Assembly: GCA_949358305.1 (NCBI GenBank)
Contig: OX442317.1
Coordinates: 2,849,186 to 2,913,185, forward strand
Reading direction: 5' to 3'
DNA from: Strigamia acuminata
Taxonomy: Eukaryota > Arthropoda > Chilopoda > Geophilomorpha > Linotaeniidae
DNA: 64,000 bases
In this document: piece after piece, positions 1-12,227 of the stretch
Position numbering within the stretch: position 1 is the stretch's first letter
Layout of the letters: each line of letters opens with the position of its first letter
The notes under the pieces: generated by a model
Told to the model about the DNA's origin: nothing
Database searches by the model: none
The model's input: the letters and a program-made list of their open reading frames with translations, nothing else
Translations under genes and position numbers: made by a program

Positions 1-621
1 AAGTTGACGAGATGACGTCACAATCTGTCAGGAATTGATCAAATTCACGAATTTTTTGGTCATTTACAACAATTTTCAATTTTTTAATGCAATAAAACAA
101 ATGTGGGTCGAACCTCGTTATAACGAAATGTTTTTAGGTCAAACTTTCTCATTTTTTTGTTTTGCAATTTGATCAACACCTGGCTGTTTTTATAATTACT
201 TTTTCACCAATTAGAAAAACAATAAATTCCAAAAACAGAAATTGTTTTCAAAAATTATCAAAATTTAAAAACAAAAAAAAAAACAAAAAAAAATCTAAAA
301 TGCCTAAAAAGTCTAAAATTCCTCAGTCTTCATATAATCAATAATATAATAATATTTTTCATATTCGATATTTTATCTCAAAAATGCAACAAAACTTCCT
401 CATACTTTCCATTGTAGATAACAGGAAATTGTTAATGACGTAATTGATCTGTATGTGGTTTGAAAATACTAATGACGCCATTTTTTTTTTTTTTTAATCA
501 TTTTTTTTTTTTTTGGAATTGATAAATCCCGATATGGAGGATGTGAAATATGATGATACATCGTACTAATGTTGTTGTTTTTGTTGTTATTTTTTAATTA
601 CAGGTTTAATTCTTCTCGAAA
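1..621. other. Upstream region of the CRP/LIM gene
   Basis: No coding exon is seen. The stretch is AT-rich with long A and T runs near 270-290 and 481-515. A clear splice acceptor (T-rich tract ending in ACAG at 600-603) sits 18 bases before the CRP start codon, so this is probably a 5' UTR intron or a trans-splice acceptor; the sequence cannot tell which. A short stretch near 107-130 (CGAACCTCGTTATAACGAAA) resembles pogo/Tigger-type terminal repeats but no partner repeat is visible. Confidence 0.5.
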
Positions 622-2215
622 ATGCCAGGAATTTGCCCCCGTTGTAGCAAGAACGTGTATTTCGCCGAGGAGAAAATCGCACTGGGAAAAACATGGCACA
701 AAACCTGTTTTCAATGCGGTAAATATCCCAAAACCAAAAAATAAACACTAAAACCTCTGAAATTGCTAAAATGTTCAAAATTAACGACCAAAATGTTTTT
801 AAAAACTCTCAAAAGACATCACCGGCAACTCGAAACATGGCCGCCATTATGCCGTGCCAAGTTCAAAATCCGACCAGACCCAAATTAATATTTTATTCGA
901 TATAGCGTGATGAGTAAGCGGAAAACACACTTAAAGTAATTGGGACATTACACGACCACAAATATCCCGAATTAAATGATTAAATATAGAGCCAGACACG
1001 AATTTCAAATATTTTAATGTCAAAATCCACCACCAGGTTTATTCAAAAAATTATTTTCTTCTTTTTCTTAGCAACCTGCCGCAAAACCTTGGACAGCACC
1101 AATTGTACCGAGCACAATGAAGAAGTGTACTGCAAGTCGTGTTACGGAAGGCATTTTGGACCGAAAGGGTACGGGTACGGAGGTGGCGCCGGCGTGTTGT
1201 CGATGGACACCGGCGACGGATACGTGAATGGTCCTCCGACTAGGTAAATTGCGCCGAAAGCATATCTCCGTAAAGGTCACAGGAAATGATTTTTCAAACT
1301 TGACAATAAGATTATTTATGTCAAAATTAGGCCAAAACCATTGTTCTTACATGTTCAATTGTACTTGGAATTTTTAGTAACATACCTGCAACTGCTCAGG
1401 CGTACATTGCTCCGAAACAAGGTTCTGCGGCTCCGTTGAGACAGTCTGGCACCAGACCCAAGTTTGGCGGAAACGACATTTGTCCCAGATGCGGAAAGGC
1501 CGTTTACATGGCGGAGAAAATGATGGGCGGAGGATCGGTAGATATTGATTTTATTTTGGAATTTTGGATTTTTTGAGTTGATTAATTTTATTTGTTTTAA
1601 GGCATGGCATAAGTCGACTTGTTTCACTTGCGGCGCTTGTAACAAGCGACTCGAATCGACATCTTTGTGCGAGCGCGAAGGAGAGATTTATTGCAAATGT
1701 AAGTTTTCCTTTTTCGCCGCCATTTTATTTTATTTTTTTAATTTTATTTTTTAAAATTGAGTTTTTAAAGAGGTAATTATGGTTTAAAAGTTACAGGAAA
1801 TGATTCTTGAAACTTTTTTCAAGATAAAAATGAGCAGGTGCTGGGACCACATATGGCTGTTGGTGTGCATTTAATGGCCGCCATATGGGCGCACATTTAC
1901 CCTCAACGGTTTTTTTTTTTTTTTGCTTTTTGAACGTTAAATAAATCATATTTTAACATTTATCGTTTGAAAACGAAATTATGTAATAAAAAAAAATTAA
2001 TTTACCATTTTGTCGGCCCTTTTTGACCGAATTTCGTTGTTTTTTTTTTACAGGATTTGACCCCAAATGCATATATCCAAGATGGAGGACTCGATAATTT
2101 AAGAAAATGTGTTAATTTGCTCTTTTTTTGTTTAATTTCAGCTTGTTACGGACGTAACTTCGGTCCGAAAGGCTACGGATACGGACAAGGTGCCGGAACG
2201 TTGCAAATGTCATAA
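622..2215 (+). CDS. CSRP: Cysteine and glycine-rich protein (CRP/MLP), two LIM domains
   Basis: Exons 622-718, 1072-1243, 1378-1537, 1602-1698 and 2142-2215 give 199 residues, close to the ~193 of vertebrate CSRP1-3. LIM1 begins CPRC at residues 5-8 and its zinc ligands continue with H26, C29 and C32. LIM2 begins [13 protein letters not shown] and ends [17 protein letters not shown]. Each LIM is followed by the glycine-rich GPKGYGYG segment typical of CRPs, which in this family adjoins a nuclear targeting signal. CRPs link alpha-actinin and zyxin at actin structures and act as muscle co-regulators; that role is inferred from the family. The start is the first ATG after the acceptor at 603. 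A possible polyadenylation signal lies ~600 bases past the stop. Confidence 0.92.
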
Positions 2216-2995
2216 ATTCGTGTCGTCAAACATGTATACATTGAGTTTAACTAGTAGTTAAGTACTAGTTAGCACCCATAATACTGAATTTTAACATTTT
2301 TATTTATAACCGCGTAAAGATATTTTTAGATATTTTTAAAAAATATATATATATATACATTTAATGTATTTTAAAAGTACGTAACTCGTATTTAATCATT
2401 CCGAGTGAGTTTAGTTTTTATTGTCATTAATAATTATTAATTTTTATTATTATTATTGTAACTCGATATCGGTTGTTATTTGATGCAATTCATGAAATAT
2501 GAAACGAGCTAGTGCAGTTCTGTCCGTTCCAATTTACGTCCTCGACCTACAAAGCGAGGATTTATGCTAAAATAAAACTTCAAATGTTCCATTAATTCAT
2601 TCCAGTTGACAAATTGTTGATGTAAATAAATTTGTGCCAATATTTTCCTATTGAAATCGAATGGACAAACTGTACAATTGTAAATTGTTAACATTCCTAG
2701 TGTTTTTGGGATCAAGAAATTGTAAAATTACAATTATTTCACAAAGTATATTCTCGTTGCCATTTTATCAAAAAAAAAAACTATCGCTTGTGTTATGCGT
2801 GGAAAGTGGAATAATAAATGAATAATCACCTTAAAAAAAAAATAGTTTTATTTTATTCCAAAATGGCGGAAATAGTTTTGTAGTTTAGACGTTGCCAAAT
2901 ACCACCGCTAGATGGCGTGTTAACATCCGTCTTTATAAGCCACTTGACGTCATTGATTTCAGTGTGTGACGACTACAAAGCACGTGTTGGTTGCA
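2216..2995. other. CRP 3' UTR and PRMT1 upstream region
   Basis: Probably the CRP 3' UTR up to about 2830, ending near an AATAAA at 2813-2818, then a short promoter for PRMT1. The promoter part holds a TGACGTCA-like CRE core (CTTGACGTCATTG, about 2942-2954) and a CACGTG E-box shortly before the PRMT1 start. No further gene is seen. Confidence 0.5.
2813..2818 (+). terminator. Poly(A) signal AATAAA, CRP gene
   Basis: Canonical AATAAA about 600 bases after the CRP stop and before the PRMT1 promoter. Assigned by position only. Confidence 0.5.
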
Positions 2996-4980
<1,985 letters not shown>

Positions 4981-5306
4981 CATTCTGCGATGAATTTACA
5001 GTCGCGATCACGTTTTCCAGTCATTGCTAGTAATCGATCATCGTGCATTTGTTGTTCCCCCTCTGACGACCGATTTGTATTTGAACAACAAGTTTTGTCT
5101 ATTTTAAATTACGTTTATTATTATTATTATTTCATTTCTTCAGCTGCTTGTTGTTTTTCGGTCGATTTATTGTGTTGTCAGCTGGTTAGTTGGGCCTGGA
5201 GTTTAAAAATGTACGGTAATTAATAATTAAATTAGGCCCGAATTCGTTGCCCATGAAATAGTTTGAAAAGGTGATTAAAATCGTAGCTTCTGTCAATTTA
5301 TTGTCA

Positions 5307-5312
5307 AATAAA
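5307..5312 (+). terminator. Poly(A) signal AATAAA, PRMT1
   Basis: AATAAA 327 bases past the PRMT1 stop and about 180 bases before the next start codon, which shows how tightly the genes are packed. Confidence 0.55.
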
Positions 5313-5492
5313 TCATTTTTTTATCACGTAAAACGTTTCATGTATTATTTAAATGTCATTCATGCCAATTTCTCTTTACTACGTCGTAGAAATCGTTATA
5401 ATTATTCATTTATTAATAGTAAGTGAGTTAAGACTATGCAATGGCGGCGGTTGTTTTCAATGTTTGGCGATAGACGGCGATTAAATTCAGAC

Positions 5493-7019
5493 ATGGCGGC
5501 GATGAAACCGAGTGTGAAGGAAGCGGCCGAACTTAATGGAAAAAACTTTGAATACTTCGTCAATAGTTTTGATTCTGTTCTGGTAGATTGTGATGGTGAG
5601 AAATAAGTGTTTTTGTTAAATTAGAATTAACTTTTTGATTCTTTCCAAGGTGTTTTATGGCACGGAAATAAAGCTATCAAAGGAGCGGCGGCCACGTTGA
5701 GGAAATTTCGGGAGTTGGTAACAAATTGCGAATAAATAACGAAATGAATAATTTCCGCTATTTGTGTTTATCAATATCGGAACGACGCAGGGAAAGAAAG
5801 TGTTTTTTATCACGAACAACAGCACGAAAACGCGAGAGGAGTTTCTAAGCAAATTCCACGCTTTGCAATTCGACGCGACTATCGTTGAGTTTTCTTCATT
5901 TAATTCGAGTCAATTCGATTTTCTCACCGAAATTTGATTTCCAGGATGAAATATTCAGCACGTCGTACGCAGCTGCGATTTATTTAAAAAATGTACAGTT
6001 TAAAAGTAAAGTCTACGTGGTCGGATCGAGGGGAATCAGTCAGGAACTAGATCAAGTGAAAATCCGTCATATTGGTGTTGGAGTAAGAAATTAAATTAAA
6101 TTACCGTAAATTCTCTCATTGTGTGCGAATATCCTAAGAAAAAATGTAAATGATGTGCGATTTGCATGTAAAAATGCAACTGCACAAATGTTTGTGCGTG
6201 AAATGTAAAATATGTTCTAAGTTTGGACAATTCTGAATGAATTTCGAAAGGATTTCCAAAACATTTTGTTGTATTAAGAGTATTTACGGTAAATTAAATT
6301 AATACAGCAAATAAAAAATCATTTTTTGTCTATATTTGCAGCCTGACGTTCTGAAAGGGAATATTTTGGATTTAATCACCGAAGGAATTGAATTGGATCC
6401 AGAAGTAAATGGAATTTGTCGATTGATTCATTAGTTTGTTGTTTATTTGTTTATTTCCGTTAGGTCGGAGCAGTTATCGTCGGTTTTGACGAACACTTTA
6501 GCTACCCGAAAATTCTTCGTGCAGCGTCGTATTTGAACGACCCAAAATGCGTTTTCATAGCGACTAACACGGACGAACGATTTCCCGTCGAGTCGGAAAA
6601 CCCCGTCGTGATGCCCGGCTCGGGAAGTTTGCTGGCCGCGGTCAAGGTGGCGGCGCAGAGAGATCCGCTCATTTTGGGAAAACCATCTCCGTATATGCTC
6701 GACGCCATTTGTAGCGTCAATGATATCGATCGATCGAGAACGATTATGATCGGAGATAGGTAAAATTGGATTTTTTTCGTTTGAATTGCGTTTGATTTTA
6801 ATTATTATTATTTTTTTTACGTGTAGATTGAATACTGATATTTTAATGGGCGTTAATTGCGGGATATGTACGCTTCTCGTGCTCACTGGAATATCTACTT
6901 TGGCGGAAGTTGAGCAAAATAGGAATAGCAGCATCGAAGAAGAACGAAAACTTGTTCCCGATTACTTTGTCGATAGTTTGGGAAGTTTGGAGAAATTTTT
7001 GGATGTAAACACGAGATGA
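5493..7019 (+). CDS. PGP: Phosphoglycolate / glycerol-3-phosphate phosphatase-like HAD enzyme
   Basis: Exons 5493-5595, 5650-5717, 5791-5883, 5945-6082, 6342-6404, 6464-6759 and 6827-7019; 317 residues against 321 in human PGP. HAD motif I is DCDGVLW, with the nucleophile Asp at residue 32 and acid/base Asp at 34. Motif II is ITNNSTKTR, motif III lies in GKPSPYM, and motif IV is GDRLNTDILMG. These mark a C2-capped HAD phosphatase of the PGP/PDXP family, which clears 2-phosphoglycolate and similar toxic metabolites or pyridoxal phosphate. The length and cap favour PGP over PDXP. In-frame ATGs also exist at 5436, 5460 and 5502. I chose 5493 because an acceptor-like TTAAATTCAG precedes it and the length fits; starting at 5436 would add a basic leader (MQWRRLFSMFG). 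Confidence 0.9.
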
Positions 7020-7104
7020 ATGTTTCATCCGTTAAATAACGTGTATTGGTTTAATTTTCTAACGTTTGGGAGAAAAGAATCGCATTTATTTATCAGTTAT
7101 TTTG

Positions 7105-7110
7105 AATAAA
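7105..7110 (+). terminator. Poly(A) signal AATAAA, PGP-like gene
   Basis: AATAAA 86 bases after the stop codon. Confidence 0.6.
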
Positions 7111-8089
7111 AACAATTTTTCATGGCAACCATCTTTTATTTGGCGCGAATTGGTGGCAAAAAATAGCATTATCATTTTTTTTATTTTTATATCTCTCTTT
7201 TGAAATCAAAAGAAAAAAAATCAAACTTTAATATTTAAATTTATTTCTTTGAATAATAAAAAAAAAAAAGAAAGATCAAGGTGAAATGAAATCATCACTG
7301 TAACACGATTTGATTAATGGGATCAAAAAATGGCCGCGCCGAGCTAGTTCCGGAGCACAATTTTGCACGTGATTAGAAAACCCGCCAAAATAGCGAGTTA
7401 ACTTCTCCCCAATTGGACAGACACAAAGATGATGTCACTCATTAACTCCCAGCGCCAATAAGAAACCGCGGTTCGCTGTGGAGCTGTTATTTACTTCATT
7501 CTATTCCTCCGGCAACCGTAAGTCGCTTTATGCTATATTTTCCCCCACATTTTAAAACTTTCCTTGACCCCATAACTACAACCTTTTTCGCACCTTTCAC
7601 TCCTCCACCTCGTATCTTTTCGGACCAGGTACAAGCGCTACTTTCATTGCGAAAAATGATAGTTTGAAGACTCACATTTTCTTCTTCGCATTCTTTGGAA
7701 CACATTAGGCCTAAAAACGGATCACGTTTAAAAGCGATTTAAATGCACAAAAAATGAACTAGAATTTCAATCGATTCATTCAGCGCGCAGCTCAACCCAC
7801 GAATTAATTTCGCTCAAATTTTTAACGTGGTTTTTATGTCCAATTCAAAGATGGTTTCTTCCTAAAGCGAATTAACAATAGACCACGCGTGCTTTTAGGT
7901 TTAAACTGATTTTAACTGTAAAAAAAATGAAAAATTGGCAAAAAATGTTTAAAAGTAACAACCATTTACATTTTTAAATTTAAATTCAAGTTTATTTAAT
8001 TATTTATATGTATAATTATTTGTATATAAAAAATATTTTTTTTTAAATATTTTTTTTGTTTTTCAGAATTTCGGGCCACAGTATTAAAG
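7111..8089. other. Promoter and likely 5' UTR intron of NAP1L
   Basis: No coding sequence is seen. A strong donor (GGCAACC followed by GTAAGT at 7518) and an acceptor (TTTTTCAG ending at 8066) suggest a non-coding first exon ending at 7517 and a ~550-base 5' UTR intron. GC-rich promoter-like sequence lies around 7320-7480. Confidence 0.45.
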
Positions 8090-10196
8090 ATGGCCGACCC
8101 ACAGACTCAAAGTCCTGAAAAGTAAATAAAAATGTGTTATTTAATTATTAAATTAAATTAATAATTTAAAAATTTGATTTTTAGGGACGTTGAAGCAGCC
8201 GAAGTTGGGGACACCGAGAATGAGCAATTTGAAGCGGTCGAAGAGGATCACGCAGCTAGTAATAGAAAATAAATGAAAACTGAGTCGAAAACTGTAATTA
8301 ATGAATGTTTGGTTGTATTTTGGTGCCGGCATCGGTGCAGATGAGTTGACCAACCAGTTGATGAAAAATCCTGAGGTCTTGGCCGCACTACAATCGCGAC
8401 TTACGATGGCCACGTCGCCAGCGTTGTACATAGCCGGGTTACCCAGTGCCGTGAAACGTCGACTCAAAGCGCTGAAGAAAATTCAGTTGGAAACGACGAA
8501 AATCGAAGCCAAGTTTTATGAAGAAGTTCACGCACTCGAGTGCAAATATGCCACTTATTATCAACCACATTACGAAAAGGTGAAAGAAAAACACAAATTT
8601 AAAAAAATTAAAATTTTAATTATTATTATTATTTTTTTAGAGGAGGATTATAACGACGGGGTCGTACGAGCCGTTGGACACTGAATGCGAGTGGCCTTCC
8701 GATAATGAGAAGGAAATGGAGGACGCTGCGGAGGATGTGAAACATAAATTAAAAATAGAGGATGCTAAAGACAAAGAAAATGTAGAAGAACGTAATGACA
8801 ATCACTTTTTTTAATTTATTTTTTGAGGTTTTTTTTTTATTTATTTTATTTATTTGTTTTTAGCGGCGAAAGGAATTCCAGATTTTTGGTTGGTCGTTTT
8901 TAAAAATGTGGATCTTTTGTCCGAAATGGTTCACGAACATGACGAACCCATACTTAAATTTCTTAGAGACATTAAAGTGAAATTTTCAGAATCAAATCCA
9001 ATGGTAATTTTGTGAAAATTCGTGAAAAAAAAATTATTTTTTTAATTTAAATTTATTTTGATTTAGGGTTTTACTTTGGAGTTCCATTTTGAGTCGAATG
9101 AATATTTTAGTAACACCGTCCTCACCAAAGAATACGAAATGCGTTGCGAACCGGACGAGACCGAACCATTTTCATTTGACGGTCCTGAAATAGTCAAATG
9201 CAAAGGGTGGAGTTGTTTCTTTCTTCGTTTATCAATTTAATTTTTAATTTATATTTTTGTTTAACAGTTGCACAATCGATTGGAAAAAAGGCAAAAACGT
9301 GACTGTGAAAACCGTAAAAAAGAAGCAAAAACACAAGTCGCACGGAGGAGTCCGAACCATAACCAAGACCGTTCAAAATGATTCGTTTTTCAATTTTTTC
9401 AACCCACCAATTGGTAATTCCCCAAAAGTAAAAGAAAAAATTATTTTAAAACAATTGTAATTTTAGCACCGGAAGCATTGAACGAAATCGATGACGACAC
9501 GCAATCTCTGATGGCGTCCGATTTCGAAATCGGCCATTTTATTCGGGAGCGAATCGTCCCACGCGCCGTACTCTACTTCACCGGCGAGGCACTCGAGGAT
9601 GATGACGTAATTGACTTAAAGACCAAAAATTTTCAATTTTTAAAATTGTTATATTTAATTTTAGTTTGAGGAGGAAGGAGAGGAAGAAGGCGACGACGAT
9701 GACGACGATGAAAACATGGAGGATGACGAAGACGATGACCCCGATTATAGTCCTAGTGTAAGGGAATTGGATTTGCCCGGTGCAACTGTGTAACGGTTGT
9801 TGACTTTGCAGAATAACGCTATAATTGAACCCGGAAAAGGAATATGCAAAGATTGACGGGGCAAAAATCAATGCCGTTTACCGTTGCTCTGTTTGAAATA
9901 TTTATCCGCGATTTTATTTGTTAATTCGATTTGATCTTGTGTTTCGAAAAGAGAAAAAAATTGTTAATTCGATTTTTTTGATTTTTCTTTTTCTTTGATT
10001 TATTTATTTATTAATTCTTTTTGGACTATTTATTTATTTATTTCTATAAGATTGAATTAAGAATAAAATCGCTGATTTAAATTGTTGAATAGTGTGTTCT
10101 TCACTTTGGCTCATCTTGTGCATTGTTTTTTTGTTTTTTCAGACGGATAAAACTGGTAAAAAGGGCGCGAACGCTTCGGAATGTAAACAACAATAA
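8090..10196 (+). CDS. NAP1L1: Nucleosome assembly protein 1-like histone chaperone
   Basis: Exons 8090-8121, 8185-8258, 8341-8579, 8641-8791, 8864-9003, 9067-9206, 9268-9413, 9467-9606, 9665-9757 and a last exon at 10143-10196 (402 residues). An alternative last exon at 9812-9856 gives 399. NAP1 family proteins shuttle H2A-H2B and assemble nucleosomes. Family signatures: NQLMKNPEVLAALQ, KGIPDFWL, NVDLLSEMVHEHDEPILK, DWKKGKNVTVK, the SFFNFFNPP segment and RERIVPRAVLYFTGEA, then a long Asp/Glu tail. The 10143 exon ends ECKQQ, matching the CaaX-like end of vertebrate NAP1L1, which is farnesylated. It could equally be the NAP1L4 orthologue; the two are not separable here. Confidence 0.93.
9812..9856 (+). 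CDS. NAP1L1: Alternative last exon of NAP1L
   Basis: A TTTGCAG acceptor at 9805-9811 is followed by 14 in-frame codons and a stop, with its own AATAAA at 10062-10067. Used instead of the 10143 exon, it would give a chaperone ending GKGICKD with no CaaX box. Phase 0 fits exon 9. Confidence 0.6.
   Translation, partial: NNAIIEPGKGICKD
10062..10067 (+). terminator. Poly(A) signal for the short NAP1L isoform
   Basis: AATAAA between the two alternative last exons. Its use would remove the ECKQQ exon. Confidence 0.5.
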
Positions 10197-10354
10197 TTTT
10201 TTGATCAAGTTTCATAATGAAGGGAAGAAAACAAGAAAATGTTTAGCAAATTTTTTTTTTTTTTTTTTTTTCATTTTTTTTCTAAGTTTGGCTTTAAACA
10301 AGGAAAATGCACACTGTAATACATAGTTCGAGTAAAAATTCATGTTTGAAAAGT

Positions 10355-11944
10355 TTAATTTGACGTTTGGGGCACTTTCTGGGGGGAATTGATGAATTTA
10401 CATGAGAAAATATCGATTATGCCGCCAACTAGGATGTTTATGACGCCCGATGTGGCGAAAATTCCGCCCGCAATTCCGCATAAACGGACTAGAAATTGGC
10501 TCCAGAATTCGCGCACGCTTTGCACGTGAACCTTAATTGAAGACATGTCGTATTTGAAGTAAATTCCGGGCACTCCGTGGCTGCCGCCGCCGTGGTTGAC
10601 CTCGCGGTCTTGTTCGGTGACCGAATATTGGTACGTATTTGTGTTTGTTTCGGTCGTGTCTACGTGGGTTGGAACTATTTGGATGAAATACTGGTAAATC
10701 TGGTAATCTAGAAAGGAGTTTTTGTTGGTGAATCGAGTTAAAATTGTGTATTCCAGTACAGTTGTGAAGGGCGGTTACGATTCGTTCGTGTCGTTAGTGA
10801 TTCACTGGTGTACTGGAATTGGTTCGTCGTGTATTACTTTTTAGAGCTATTTTTTCGTCGCCGTCTAATGGGTCTATTATACCGGTTGCAGGGTCGCCGA
10901 ATGAAAAATGTTCAATTCGGTGAGTGAAATTATAATCTAAAATAAATAATCTAAAATAAATTCATTCGTTTATTTATTTAAATTAACGTTTCGTACCTTC
11001 GTCGCGTAGGAATAACGACAAATGCGCGTGACCTCTCGGATGTGGAATGGATCTGCGCATTAATCCAATTTTAAACCATTTAAACATTTAAAACATTAAG
11101 AAAATTATTACTTTCCAGCCGTAATATGGAAATTACCAGCCACTTTATTCACTAATAGTGTACCGTGGAGCCTACATGCGTCCGGTTCTCGATCCGGCCG
11201 AACCTCGCTAGGAAAAAATCGAAATTAAAACATTTTTTCTCGTTTATTTCGTCCTTTAATAAGGAAATACCGAAGAGGCATTCCGCCGAACAAGGACGTC
11301 GAACGAGTCGTCCATAGAACCGTTTGCAACGTGTAATGTTCCTCTCTAATATATGTATTAACGTGTTTCATTGAATCCCAAAATATTCTCTGTTTCGGGG
11401 ACAATTCAAACCATGTTGGCTCCTCTTCTAAATGCCCGAACGAGTGCGTGTTCTGATTAGTTACATCCAAAATATCTGCACCAATCACTGCAATTTGAGT
11501 AAATACAAATTAAGGAATTAAAACACGCATTTTCGTGCGATTTTACGCACTGTCGCACGCCATTGCGACGGTCATGTCGATGTTTATCTTCAATTTTCTG
11601 AAGAAATTTCGAGAATTTTGCAAAATTAATTTTTTTTTTTTTTTCAGAGATGTAGGGATACTTACGCATCGAAGTCGGTGTCCACGTCGTATTTGTATTG
11701 TATTTTTGGCTTCAAAAAATAGGAAATTTCGGTGAAAATGAGTGCGGTGATGATGCAGAAGCAAAGGATTGAAACTGGGAAGATAAAAAAAATTGAGGAG
11801 ATTAATATTTTTTTGGAAGTCACATGATCGATTTGTATTACTGGCTGCGCTCGATGTTCTTGTTTCTTGGTACGTTTCGGAAATTTTCGAAAACGCGTCC
11901 AATTCGCGAACAAAATTCAAAGTAGCTTTTCGATTTCTCAGCAT
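10355..11944 (-). CDS. ERGIC2: ERGIC2, ER-Golgi intermediate compartment protein 2
   Basis: Eight minus-strand exons: 11842-11944, 11666-11774, 11551-11597, 11271-11487, 11112-11207, 10997-11052, 10838-10936 and 10355-10707; 359 residues against 377 in human. ERGIC2 cycles between ER and Golgi with ERGIC1/3 as a cargo receptor in COPII/COPI vesicles. The N-terminus has FVRELDAFSKISETY before a first membrane span (CFCIITALIFTEISYFL). The luminal part holds INIDMTVAMACD, ADILD, a CRLHGTLLVNKVAGNFHI block, HPRGHAHL and HGVPGIYFKYDMSS. The second span is FLVRLCGIAGGIFATSGVI. The luminal Cys (ACRLHG) expected in the family is present. The gene ends 159 bases from the NAP1L stop, tail to tail. Confidence 0.93.
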
Positions 11945-12227
11945 TGCAGATTGCAAGAATATCGAGCCATATTGTATCGTTCCACAAAGCGGCAACTATC
12001 GGCAAGTAAGGAAACTAAATTGAATTGAATTTTCCATAAACTAGGATTTATTTTGCATCCGATTCTAATTTAGCTCGGAAAATTTTATCGTTTTATTGTA
12101 TTTTATTTTATTATTATTATATTTGTTAATTTAAACTTTACTCGTTTCAGTCTCGTTGCGGTTCTCGCGAAAAGACGTCAACAAAATGGCGCGCCGGTTA
12201 TAGTTTCTCCACATTTAAACCGAACAC
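11945..12227. promoter_or_regulatory. Divergent promoter region, ERGIC2 (-) and TARS copy A (+)
   Basis: Only 283 bases separate the two start codons, so the genes probably share regulatory DNA. A 3' splice site at 12150 (CTCGTTTCAG) implies a 5' UTR intron for the TARS copy. A five-codon upstream ORF starts in AAAATGGCG at 12186. Confidence 0.5.

Noticed and set aside
12186-12203. ATGGCGCGCCGGTTATAG as the TARS A start
   Set aside because: It stops after five codons and no donor gives the required phase 0. Kept only as an upstream ORF.
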